Shown one piece after another: positions 54,869 to 64,000 of a stretch of 64,000 bases of DNA. The stretch is from Hygrophila difformis (taxonomy: Eukaryota > Streptophyta > Magnoliopsida > Lamiales > Acanthaceae): the NCBI GenBank assembly GCA_030278955.1, contig JAOANR010000010.1, positions 19,312,444-19,376,443 on the forward strand. The letters run 5' to 3'. The notes under the pieces were generated by a model. The model had not been told where the DNA came from. It did not search any database and saw only the letters and a list, made by a program, of their open reading frames with translations. The translations under genes and the position numbers were made by a program. The number at the start of each line of letters is the position of its first letter. Position 1 is the first letter of the stretch.

Positions 54869-55881
54869 AAAAAAGGATAAATAGGTCCTTTTTCTTTTCA
54901 AAAAATTCAAATCAGTCATTTTTCTATTTTATTACCAAAACAGTCCTCTACAAATGCTAATTATGTCCAAATCAGTCCTTTATTCACTAATTATATTCTA
55001 ATTGCTGACGTGGCAAGGGTTTTAATTTAAACCTGACACGTGTGCATAATATTAGTCCTTTTTCTTTTATCTTTTGCCAATTCAGTCCTAAACTTTTATT
55101 TTGTTCTATTTAGTCCTCTACCCCAATCACTCATTTTTATATTAATTGGCCTCAAACCTTTCAAATTATTTCATTTTAGGCCCAGAACCTTAAATTTTTT
55201 TATTATTACTAATACATTTATCAAATAAATGCCCAACATACTTCCGTAAATAAAATTAAATACCAAACCTCATACATTGGGTTTGACCGCCTTGTTACCG
55301 GGTCTTCGAAGTTCCGAATTTTACGGACTCTCTCTAACCACCCGACCGTAACGATGGTTCATTGGTTCTGGTTTCCTTCAGCAACAATCAGCACAATCAT
55401 ACTTTGTGGACAATAAAATTCAGGCTATTTTTTAATATTTTTAATAATATTATTATTTTTCAATAAAACCAAGGCTTCCTGTATCCATAACCTTCCAAAA
55501 ATTCAAGTTAAATCATTTACTCAAATATTGCTACATCCTAAGGTAGGACGCAAAGTAAGATTATGTTGATTGTTACTGAAGGAAACCAAAACCAATGAAC
55601 AATCGGTTGCGGTCGAGTGGTTATTAGAGAGAGTCCGTAAAATTTCGGTACTTGAAAGACCCGATAACAAAGCAGTCGAACCCAATATATGAAGTTTGGT
55701 GTTTAATTTTATTTAAGGAAGTATGTTGTGCATTTATTTGATAAATGGATTAGTAATAATAAAAAATTTAAGGTTCTGGCCCTATAATGAAATAATTTGA
55801 AAGGTTTGAGGCCAATTAATATAAAAATGAGTGATTGGGGTAGAGGACTAAATAGAACAAAATAAAAGTTTAGGACTGAAT
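54869..55881. mobile_element. Foldback (long inverted repeat) element, right arm cut
   Basis: The segment 55067-55408 is the imperfect reverse complement of 55550-55881, so most of the element is a palindrome with a central loop of about 140 bp (55409-55549). The left arm continues outward to about 54869 (GGAAAAAAGGATAAATAGG); the corresponding right part is displaced by element D, which begins at 55882. There is no transposase ORF, so it is a non-autonomous long-TIR DNA element (MITE or Mutator-like by form only). It lies in the A3 leader; its target duplication cannot be read. Confidence 0.75.
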
Positions 55882-58478
55882 TGTAACACCCCGGTTTTTG
55901 GTCACCCAGGTCGGGATGTCACCGCCACATCTCCCTAGTAAGACACGGTTTCTCCGAGCTTACTAAAGAGATGCAAGGCTGGGTATTGCAGTATTTAAAA
56001 ACATTTAAAGCATTCAAAATAGCCCATACAATATAATTCGAAAACAATAATAGCATAGTGCAGCGGAAATATTAAGTTTAGTACAGTATCGCAGCGGAAA
56101 ATATAAAAAGGGCCGACATGGCCAAAACACGGGTTAAACAGGCCCGTTCATAATATAGTCTAAGTACGAAATTTAAAAGCAAAATGACAATCCCCAAAAT
56201 CCCATGCATGAATCGTGCTCACACATGCTCATTCCACATATTCTGTAAGGAAAGGAATAAAAATGGTTTTGGTCAGCAAAATTGCTGAGTAAGTTAACAC
56301 ATGCATGATCGTAGGGTTTAAAAGCCATAAATTTAATAATTTAACAAAAGCATGATAATAACATAATATTTAGTTTCATCTAATCCATATCCAATAGCAT
56401 AATTTATCTCAGGCTCTATTTAATAACACATCTCACATGGTTCAAGATAATAGCCATAATTTAAATAAAGCATTTAAATAATTTAATTGGACAACAACAT
56501 AATTTAATCTAATTTAATTTAATTTAGAATCCCCATTACATTCCCGATTTGGTATTTCAAAGTTTCACGATAACATCGCGATGTCAACAAGTTTAGCCGG
56601 TAGCCCGGCGGCCGCAACCGTATCAGCCATACCCAGTACCACTCCGGAGCCTCGGGAAACCCATACGGATATTCACGAGAGTGTAGGCTCTAAGTTTCGC
56701 CGTTTAGGCAATCCATATCTCAAATTTAGCGCGCGGGGTCACCATCGTCCATTACGGCACGAAGTGAATCGTTAGGGGGCACCCTGCAGAGCACTCACCC
56801 CTAATTTTAATTTATCAAGTTTGTAAGGGGATTTAGTTTTTAAAATCTGCCTTCCATTGTATTAATTTAGAAATAATATCTCAATTCGTTTCAACCCTAA
56901 AGGTTAATTCCATGTTTCAACAAGATTTCAAGATTTCGTTTCGGTAAATCACAGTTTACTCCAAAATTCGTCTAAAATCAGATTTAATTCTAAAAATTCC
57001 AAAATTTCATATCTGACTCGGAAACATCAAGATCTACAACTTTCGTGTTTTAACCTTTTCAATCCGAGATACCTAAGTAGGTCAAAATTACCAATTTTCG
57101 CATAAGAAGAATTCTGTCCGAGTTTAATATGTCACAGTTTAAAGATTTCAAATTCTACCATATCAATTCAACTCCAAATTTAATGAAATTTGACAGGGAT
57201 CATCTTAAGACCTTTATCTACAACTTTCATGTTCGGCCAAAGATCTAAACCAGCCTAGATCCTATGTCAAAAACGTGATCAAGATCATTCCTAAGTTCTG
57301 TCCAAGATTTCTAGATCTAGATTCAAACAGTTCGGTTTCAACGGGTTTTCACATATCAAATCAACTCCAAAAATTCCCAAAAGTTTACAGTAGCTAGGTC
57401 TAAGTCTTAGGAACGCTTTTCGTGTTTTAAGTTTTTCCGTTTGAGTTCGTTTTAAGGGTCAGAAAAATTCAACAAATCTGTTGCGCCGGTAGAAAGTAAT
57501 AATTGACAGATTTTCTATTTCTTGTTAATCCTTTAGTTTGAATGTTTTAATTCATCCCAAAACCATGTAAGAGTTAACTTACTGAGTTTATGAACATCGG
57601 GGATGTCTAATTCGGAGGCGTGGCTTCCAGATCACCGTTTCTCCTCTCCGTTCGTCGGGTTCTACGATCTAGATTCGATACGGGGTGTAGAAAGAGAAGA
57701 ACCGAAGTTAGAATCCGTTTTCGGATTGAAACGTGAAAAGATTTATCTGACTAGAGCTTACCACAATGTTTGGAGACCTTGGATTTTCGTCCAAAGCTGC
57801 TGCCTCCGTTTGGTGCTTTCCGTCGACTCCGAATTTAGGGTTTCGAACGTATAGAAGGTTGTAGGGTTTTGTAAACTTGTTTGGGGCTCCCAATGGGCTT
57901 ATTTATAGAATTCTCAATCCCTAGGGCGTCCACAACTGACCTAAAGGTCTTGAGTCGAGAGATGTTCAACTGAAAGTCGAAAAATCCGCGTTCGGGCGTG
58001 AGATTCACGCAACAACCAAATCTGTCAAGTGGCGCGGTCGTGGCGCGCTAATCGCCATCCACCGCGCGGCCACCGCGCCGACTTCGCCTGGACTTCGGTC
58101 CGGGCGGGTCGTGCGATCCGTCGTGCTTTTCCGCCTCTCTTTCGGGTTTCTATCCCTCTATGCTCCCGAATTCCGATTTTCGGGGTATATTCGGGTTCAT
58201 ACTTTCTCCCTAATTTTATTCTCAGTCTATTTGGATGTTTTGGACTCGAATACTCGAGTTCATTAGTGTCGGGTTTTGGTGTACCATTTATCCATCCTTT
58301 TATTTAATTAAATTCCTTTAATTCCTTTTTAAGTAAAAATCTCATTTCTCATTTCCTTATCTTTATTTATTTCTTTTATTTGCTGGATTTGTTTATTTAT
58401 TTATAGTATTTATTTTATTTATTATTTATTTATTTAATTATTGTTTTATTTTATGTTGGAAAATTCTCAGGTATTACA
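55882..58478 (-). mobile_element. 3' LTR of element D
   Basis: 2597 bp. On the minus strand it starts TGTAATACCTGAG and ends CCGGGGTGTTACA. TATAAATA (minus) is at 57900-57907, with a GCGCG-rich block upstream in element orientation (about 58028-58090). It has the GCGGCCGC-containing segment (about 56560-56830) like element C rather than B boxes. Confidence 0.9.
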
Positions 58479-58706
58479 GTCTACCCTCCTTAAGAATTAA
58501 CTTCGTCCTCGAAGTTGTGTTTCGGCTTTTCTCGTCTCGTGCTAAGGTCTTGTGTTTGTTTTATTATGTTGTGACTGAACTTAGAATTAAAACTTCTAAG
58601 CTGCCTACGTACCCGGTAAAGGGATCAAGCCATAACGTAGTTCAAAAGTTTACAAAAATGCACGAAAAATAGGTGGTATGACATCCTCTCCCCCTTAAGA
58701 TTGCAG
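58479..58706 (-). promoter_or_regulatory. Double hairpin-PPT module of element D
   Basis: Inner: TTAAGGAGGGTAGAC next to the LTR, with hairpin AACTTCG-AGGA-CGAAGTT (58499-58516). Outer: CTTAAGGGGGAGAGGA (about 58683-58697), with hairpin CAGTTATG-GGGA-CATAACTG (58704-58723), which overlaps the pol stop codon. Same layout as in element B. Confidence 0.8.
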
Positions 58707-61343
58707 TTATGTCCCCATAACTGTGTCGGTATCGGTTTGGAACAATGTCGGGTATCGTTCCCTCATATCGGATTCTACTTCCCAAGTTGCCGTCTCACTT
58801 TCGTGATTTGACCAAAGGACCTTGATCATTTTGACGGTTTTGTTCCTCGTTACTCGTTCCTTAGTATCGAGAATACGCACTGGGACTTCCTCGTAAGTCA
58901 AATCTTCATCGAGCTCAATTATCTCCGGTTGAAGTACATGTGTCGGGTCCGGCACATACTTCTTTAGTTGCGAGACATGGAAGACATTATGAACTCTATC
59001 TAAGTGTGGCGGTAAAGCCAATCGGTAGGCTAGAGTTCCGACTCGTTCTAGAATTTCGTAAGGTCCTATGTATCGAGGACTTAACTTCCCTCGTTTGCCA
59101 AAGCGCATCACCCCCTTCATGGGTGATATCTTTAGCATGACCCTATCTCCCACTTGAAATTCTAGGTCTCGTCGTCTCACGTACGCATAACTCTTTTGAC
59201 GGTCTTGAGCGGCTTTCATCTTCCCTTGGATCACTTTGATTTGTTGAGCCATGTCTTCGATAAGTTGTGGTCCCACTACCACGGACTTATCGTTTTCTTC
59301 CCAGCTCAAAGGGCTTCGGCACTTTCGTCCATACAATGCCTCGAAAGGTACCATGCCGATACTAGCATGGTAACTATTATTATAGGAAAACTCAATCAAG
59401 GGTAAATGAGATTCCCAATTTCCTTTGAATTCCAACACACATGCTCTCAGCATGTCTTCTAGTGTTTGGATTGTTCTCTCGGTTTGTCCATCCGTCATCG
59501 GGTGGAATGCGGTGCTCATTTTGATTTGAGTACCGAGAGCTTTTTGTAACTCCGTCCAGAAATGAGAGACAAATCTACTGTCTCTATCGGAAATGATATC
59601 ATGTGGTACTCCATGTCGTCGTACCACATTATCAATGTAGGCTCGGGCCAATTGGTCCATAGTCCACGTGTCTTTCATTGGGATAAATATGGCTGTCTTC
59701 GTTAGCCTATCCACAATCACCCAAATCTTGTTCATGCCTTTAGGTGATCGGGGTAATCCCGAGACAAAGTCCATTGAGATGCTATCCCACTTCCAACTTG
59801 GAATCTCTAGTGGTTGCATCAATCCTAAGGGTTTATGTCGCACTGCCTTAACCTTTTGGCAGGTGAGACATCTCGCCACGAAATTTGCCACTTCCTTCTT
59901 CATTCCCGGCCACCAATAGATCTCCTTCAGATCTTTGTATAGCTTGTCACCTCCGGGATGTACGGAATATGGCTTGTTGTGCCCTTCCTCCATCAACCTT
60001 TGCTTCAACTCGGCACATTTAAGAGGCACACACCATCTACCTTTAAAACGGATGCTTCCATCCTCGTGGACAGCAAATCCTATTGCCTTTCCTTCGGCAA
60101 TATACCCTTTTATCTTCTCGAGTTTCGGATCGCCCAGTTGAGCGAGTCGAATCTCGTCCAATATTGGAGTTTCTATGACCATGGCATTGAGTGTTTCTCT
60201 CACTGTGCCAGGATGCACAAGTTCTAACTCCAATCTTGCCAAATCCATGTACAATGCCGGCGGAATTACCAACGAGTTTGTCACGTGTTGGGTTTTCCGA
60301 CTTAGGGCATCGGCTACCACATTCGCCTTCCCCTCGTGGTATGCTATCTCTAAATCGTAGTCTTTAATAAGTTCCAACCACCTTCGCTGTCTCAAATTCA
60401 ACTCCTTTTGAGTGAATATATATTTCAAGCTCTTGTGGTCGGTGAACATTCGACACTTCCGCCCATAAAGATAATGTCTCCATATCTTTAGAGCGAAAAC
60501 GACCGCTGCCAACTCCAGGTCATGTGTCGGATAATTTTCCTCGTGAGGTTTTAGTTGGCGTGATGCATAGGCTACGACTCTCGAGTCTTGCATCAAGACA
60601 CAACCTAAACCTTCCTTCGAAGCATCGCTATATACTTCGAAGTCACCATTCTCTGATGGTAATGTTAATACGGGTGTGGTTGTGAGTCGTTTCTTCAGCT
60701 CTTGAAACGAAGTCTCACATGCTTCGGTCCACTCGTATTTTGCTCCTTTCTTAAGTAGCTGGGTCAAAGGACGTGCAATCCTTGAAAAGTCCTTCACAAA
60801 TCGTCTATAATATCCGGCTAATCCAAGGAAACTCCTTATTTCCGTTGGACTTTTCGGAGTTGCCCATTCAGTTACGGCAGAGACTTTTGCCGGATCTACT
60901 GATACTCCATCAGCGGATACTATGTGTCCGAGGAATGCCACTTCTTTCAGCAAGAAGTCACATTTGGACAATTTGCCGTATAGCTGATTTCTTCGCAAGA
61001 TTTCTAACACTTGATGTAAGTGTTTTGCATGCTCTTCCTCGCTCTTTGAGTAGATCAGGATGTCGTCGATGAACACTACGACACACTGGTCTAACAATTC
61101 TCGGAACACGTTGTTCATGAGATTCATGAACATGGCCGGAGCATTTGTTAACCCGAAGGATAACACTGTGAACTCGTAATGGCCATATCGCGTTCGAAAT
61201 GCCGTCTTCGGAATGTCCTTCTCGGCAATCCTCAATTGATGATACCCAGATCGCAAATCGATCTTCGAGAATACTGAAGCTCCCTTCAGTTGATCAAACA
61301 GATCCTCTATTCTCGGTAGGGGGTATTTATTCTTAATGGTCAC
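58707..61343 (-). pseudogene. pol: pol of element D: RT, RNase H, integrase, chromodomain-like
   Basis: 878-residue frame downstream of a frameshift. RT core with FIDD at 91-94; RNase H with YSDAS (D240), TDH (301-303) and DALSRK; integrase zinc finger H455, H462, C492, C495; integrase core D525, D586, E622 (35-residue last spacing); C-terminal chromodomain-like segment about 818-868 ([19 protein letters not shown], then RERYPTLF). Chromodomains of this type are thought to guide integration to particular chromatin. The frame begins inside RT; the N-terminal RT segment is in another frame at 61333-62172. Apart from the shift, domains and catalytic residues look complete. Substitutions include FHPMTDGQ where FHPQTDGQ is usual. 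Confidence 0.93.
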
Positions 61344-62172
61344 TTGGTTTAGTCCTCGGATCTATGCAAAGACGTAGTCCTCCGTCTTTCTTCTTGACAA
61401 ACAAAACCGGTGCTCCCCAAGGGGATGTACTCGGTCTTATGTAGCCTTTTCCCAATAGCTCCTCGAGTTGTTCCTTTAACTCCTTCATTTCCAGTGGTGC
61501 CATCCGGTACGGAGCTTTTGAGACAGGCTCTGTCCCCGGAATGAGATCTATCGTGAATTCAAGATCTCTCTCAGGTGGCATGCCCGGAACGTCTTCAGGG
61601 AACACGTCCGGGTATTCTCTTACCACTGGTATGCTATCAACCTTGTTCTCTTCCGCCTCAAGGTTGTGCACATAGCACGCATATAGTTCATACCCCTTAC
61701 GCATCAAGTTACTTAGTTTAAGTGCACTAACGATTTTGTTACTTTTCTTAGGGGGCTGAGAGTAAAAGATAACTCTCTTTCCCCTACTTTTTGACAAGGT
61801 GATCTTTTGCTTTTGGCATTCGATCACCGCTTTATACTGGGATAGCCAATCCATCCCCAGTATGATGTCAAAGTCTCTTAAGTTAAATTCTACCAAGTTC
61901 GCGAAGAATTCGACGTTCTTTATCACTATAGGAATTCCGCTATATCGTTTAGAGCAAGACACTACTTCTCCAGAAGGCAATTGAATTCCTAAGCTAATTC
62001 TCTCGCACTTAGGTAGATCTAACTCAGACACTATTCTTGATGCTATAATTGAGCAACTAGCTCCAGAATCAAATAGAACTCTAAGGGGTGTATTCAAAAC
62101 GTGAAATGTACCTGCCATCACTTCTCCTTGCGCAGGCACGTCCGCTTGGTTCACCACGTTCAGCCTCCCCAT
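61333..62172 (-). pseudogene. pro: Protease and N-terminal RT of element D
   Basis: 279 residues. Retropepsin-type protease with active-site FDSGAS (D35) and a GMDW motif typical of this group near 111, then the linker EYPDVFPEDVPGMPPERD and the RT N-terminus (GYIRPSTSPWGAPVLFVKKK). The frame ends early because of a shift near 61360: two bases appear to be missing relative to the usual motif after LCID. The frame is the same as gag; the in-between segment 62173-62337 is open and Q/N-rich, so gag and protease form one frame separated only by the TAG at 62338-62340. Confidence 0.9.
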
Positions 62173-62337
62173 AGGGCGTCCCTGATTGCCCTGCTGATTC
62201 GCATTCGGCTGCTGATTTTGTCGCTGGTTTTGATTCTGAGGGGGCGGAGGTCGTTGGTTCTGGTTCTGGTTTTGCGGCCTATTTTGAGGGGGTCTGTACC
62301 CTTGGTTGTTCCCGTTTCGCCCGTTTTGATTTTGAGG

Positions 62338-63435
62338 CTATTCTTGCCCTGCGACCAAATCGTCCCTCTTTGTTGTATTCTCGAGCCTAGTTCGGCAATC
62401 CCGTCGAACGTGACCCATTCGACCGCATCGGTAACAGGCGCCTTGTTGCGGGCATCCCCTTGCCAGATGTGGTCGTCCACATCGCGGGCAAGGCGGTACC
62501 GGATCTTCTTGATTGAATCTCCTCCCAGTGTTGTTTTGTTGGGGCCTATTCGACCCTCTGCGCTGCTCGTTCCTTCCAGAGTTGTTCTCGTTTCTTGAGT
62601 CTGGGCTTCTCTTGTCTTGAGGACCCCTGCTGGACTCCCCACTCACCCTTCTTTTCAGCTGCTGCACGCGTGCTACCGCTACAGCGCGATCGTATACGGC
62701 TTGCAAATCGGGGTAGTGTACCCCCGCGATCACCTCGCGCACAGACAGGTTCAGTCCCATCTCGAACTTCTGTGCCTTTTCCGCATCAGTAGGCACTAGC
62801 CTTGGTGCGAACCTCACCAGCTCCTTGAAGTGTGTGTAGTATTCTTGCACCATTTGGCCTCCCTGCTTCAGTGACAGGAATTCTTCGTGCATGGCAGCTT
62901 TAGTACTCAAGGGATAGAATCGATCCCTGAGTAGCTCCATCATCTCCATCCACGAGTAAGGCTCGTCATCTTCAGTCAGTTTGGCTTGCGTTGCTTGCCA
63001 CCAGTCATCAGCTTCGCCTCCCAAGTAGTATGAAGCGACATGTACCCTCTCTCCTTCCGGGCATTTGACCGCTCCCAGCAGCTTGTCAAAAGTCCGGATC
63101 CATTCCTCCAGTTTAGCTGGATCCTCCTCACCAGCATAGTGGGGCGGCTGGTAGGGATTCACCATCGCCAGGTAGTTAGGGCGAGCTTGGGGCGGAGGTA
63201 CCGCCGTAGCTTGACCCTGGTTGACTTGCGCGTTTCCGAGCGCAATCAACACTTCCTCTATCGTCCTAAGACGATCGCCCACATTGTTCGGTGCGGGGGC
63301 GTCCTGCGCACCTTGGGGCTGTTCCTCATCAGGTTGGTTTGGTTCAGTGACGTTTGGTGGTGTTTCAGTAGGTGTTTCAGTAGTGGTTTGGGGAGCGGGT
63401 TGGGCTCTGCCTCTTCCTCTTCCTCTGGGTGCCAT
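62338..63435 (-). CDS. gag: gag of element D
   Basis: Gag of 365 residues from the methionine at 63435 (MAPRGRGRGR). The frame is open from 63477, but the inner start matches the gag start in element C and is preferred. R/G-rich N-terminus, Retrotrans_gag domain about 85-235 (YQPPHYAGEEDP, GGEADDWWQAT, FEMGLNLSVRE), then knuckles CPRCGRPHLARGC and CYRCGRMGHVRRDC (about 334-347). It ends VAGQE at TAG, after which the same frame continues into a Q/N-rich linker and protease. The stop could be a CAG-to-TAG mutation or a readthrough site. Confidence 0.9.
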   Translation of the reverse strand: MAPRGRGRGRAQPAPQTTTETPTETPPNVTEPNQPDEEQPQGAQDAPAPNNVGDRLRTIEEVLIALGNAQVNQGQATAVPPPQARPNYLAMVNPYQPPHYAGEEDPAKLEEWIRTFDKLLGAVKCPEGERVHVASYYLGGEADDWWQATQAKLTEDDEPYSWMEMMELLRDRFYPLSTKAAMHEEFLSLKQGGQMVQEYYTHFKELVRFAPRLVPTDAEKAQKFEMGLNLSVREVIAGVHYPDLQAVYDRAVAVARVQQLKRRVSGESSRGPQDKRSPDSRNENNSGRNEQRRGSNRPQQNNTGRRFNQEDPVPPCPRCGRPHLARGCPQQGACYRCGRMGHVRRDCRTRLENTTKRDDLVAGQE

Positions 63436-63521
63436 TCTGGTACAAACGGAAGAGATTAGGTCTGGGGAATTTAACATATAGTCTAAGCAATTTCTATAAA
63501 TGTATATGTGTATTGCGATTT

Positions 63522-63680
63522 AGCACGTGGTGCTTTGTTCGAACTAAGAAGCGTCGTACGCTTCGGGGTTTTATTTTAATTTCTTCTTATTCCAATTTTT
63601 TTTTCAGGGCTGTACGGACAGATCTGTCCATTTCTTTTTTTTTTCTTTTTTTTTCGATTTATAAAAGAAATTAAATCGGG
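63522..63680 (-). promoter_or_regulatory. Hairpin cluster between the small ORF and gag (D)
   Basis: Inverted repeats AGCACGTGGTGCT (63522-63534), GAAGCGTCGTACGCTTC (63548-63564), GGACAGATCTGTCC (63616-63629, fully palindromic) and an AT-rich stem (about 63655-63680). Same set and order as element C 45428-45567. Confidence 0.6.
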
Positions 63681-63753
63681 CATTTTATTTCCTCAAAAGA
63701 AATTTTAGTACAAAAGATATTTTCCTAGCAAATAGAATCTAACAATAGAAGCT

Positions 63754-64000
63754 CTAGTGTCTCATGACATCCTCCGGTGGGGTAGCAGGATCTTCCTCCG
63801 GATCTTCCTCCTCCGAACTCGGCGGCATCAGCTCATCAAAGATAGTGTTTAAATCCTGCCCGTGGGCATCGATGTATTCTTTTAGTATTAAGTTTTGCGT
63901 AGTAAGGGTTTGGACTTGGCGCTCGAGTTGGTTTATGCGGTGATGATCCGCCTCTCTCAAGTTGCCCATGTGGCGTAAATCGGCCTCCAATTGAGCCATA
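63754..64000 (-). CDS. Small coiled-coil ORF upstream of gag, element D (partial)
   Basis: C-terminal 81 residues; the frame is open to the window edge. It aligns with the element C frame at 45027-45347 (MAQLEADLRHMGNLREADHH, then a leucine-rich coiled-coil stretch, SSEEEDPEEDP and PEDVMRH). There is no known family. Conservation of reading frame and acidic tail in two diverged elements suggests a real family-specific protein. The true start lies beyond the window. Confidence 0.7.
   Translation of the reverse strand, partial: MAQLEADLRHMGNLREADHHRINQLERQVQTLTTQNLILKEYIDAHGQDLNTIFDELMPPSSEEEDPEEDPATPPEDVMRH

Larger units (their letters stand above)
55882..64000 (-). mobile_element. Chromovirus D (Tekay/Del-like), partial
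   Basis: Minus-strand Ty3/gypsy element: 3' LTR 55882-58478, double PPT module, pol, protease, gag and small ORF, running off the window before its primer site and 5' LTR. The chromodomain-like C-terminus, gene order and LTR size fit the Tekay/Del clade. Two lesions were seen: an in-frame amber codon after gag and a frameshift in RT. Confidence 0.9.

Noticed and set aside
56581..56775. 64-residue ORF in the D LTR
   Set aside because: Lies in the GC-rich LTR cassette shared with element C, opposite to element orientation; no domain.
62160..62642. 160-residue minus-strand ORF overlapping gag D
   Set aside because: Alternative frame of the gag zinc-knuckle and Q/N linker region.

Overview
This is a plant nuclear DNA window made almost entirely of nested LTR retrotransposons. 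The evidence is Ty3/gypsy gag and pol proteins, primer-binding sites matching plant initiator tRNA-Met and tRNA-Asp, 5-bp target-site duplications, TATAAATA promoters inside the LTRs, and one F-box gene with a GT/AG intron. No ordinary host gene outside a mobile element was recognised. The species cannot be named from the sequence; an angiosperm is likely.

Layout. The oldest layer is a minus-strand, head-to-tail array of a gag-only element, called A here: partial LTR (1-972), gag A1 (1108-2165), LTR (6191-8819 continuing at 41036-41354), gag A2 (41490-42103 continuing at 49321-49760), LTR (50395-53634), gag A3 (53770-54828). Into it went (i) a solo A LTR at 2640-6022 (TSD CTAGG); (ii) a plus-strand array of a second gag-only element, B (LTR-gag-LTR-gag-LTR, 8820-41035), inserted in an A LTR; (iii) a young Athila-like element (9678-29519, TSD CCACG) inside the first B LTR; (iv) element C (42104-49320, TSD GTAGG) inside gag A2; (v) a long foldback element (54869-55881) in the A3 leader, itself cut by (vi) a minus-strand chromovirus D (55882 to beyond 64000) with gag, protease, RT, RNase H, integrase and a chromodomain-like tail.

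How the parts relate. A, B, C and D share the LTR 3' end, the tRNA-Met primer site and the PPT region. A and B look like derivatives of a D-like element that lost all of protease-pol at one shared scar and kept only gag; a D-like element could supply enzymes in trans (inference). The Athila-like element has a nearly intact gag-pol frame and, where an env-like gene is usual, a two-exon F-box gene behind an LTR-like internal promoter.

Points most worth following: the F-box gene and its private LTR-like promoter; arrays of 9 to 16 tRNA B-box motifs in the A and B LTRs; hairpin-plus-PPT cassettes present twice in A, B and D; the B triple-LTR array, whose crossover maps to about 130 bp; and a conserved small coiled-coil ORF upstream of gag in C and D.

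Limits: coordinates were counted by eye, comparisons are visual rather than computed alignments, and no database was searched.
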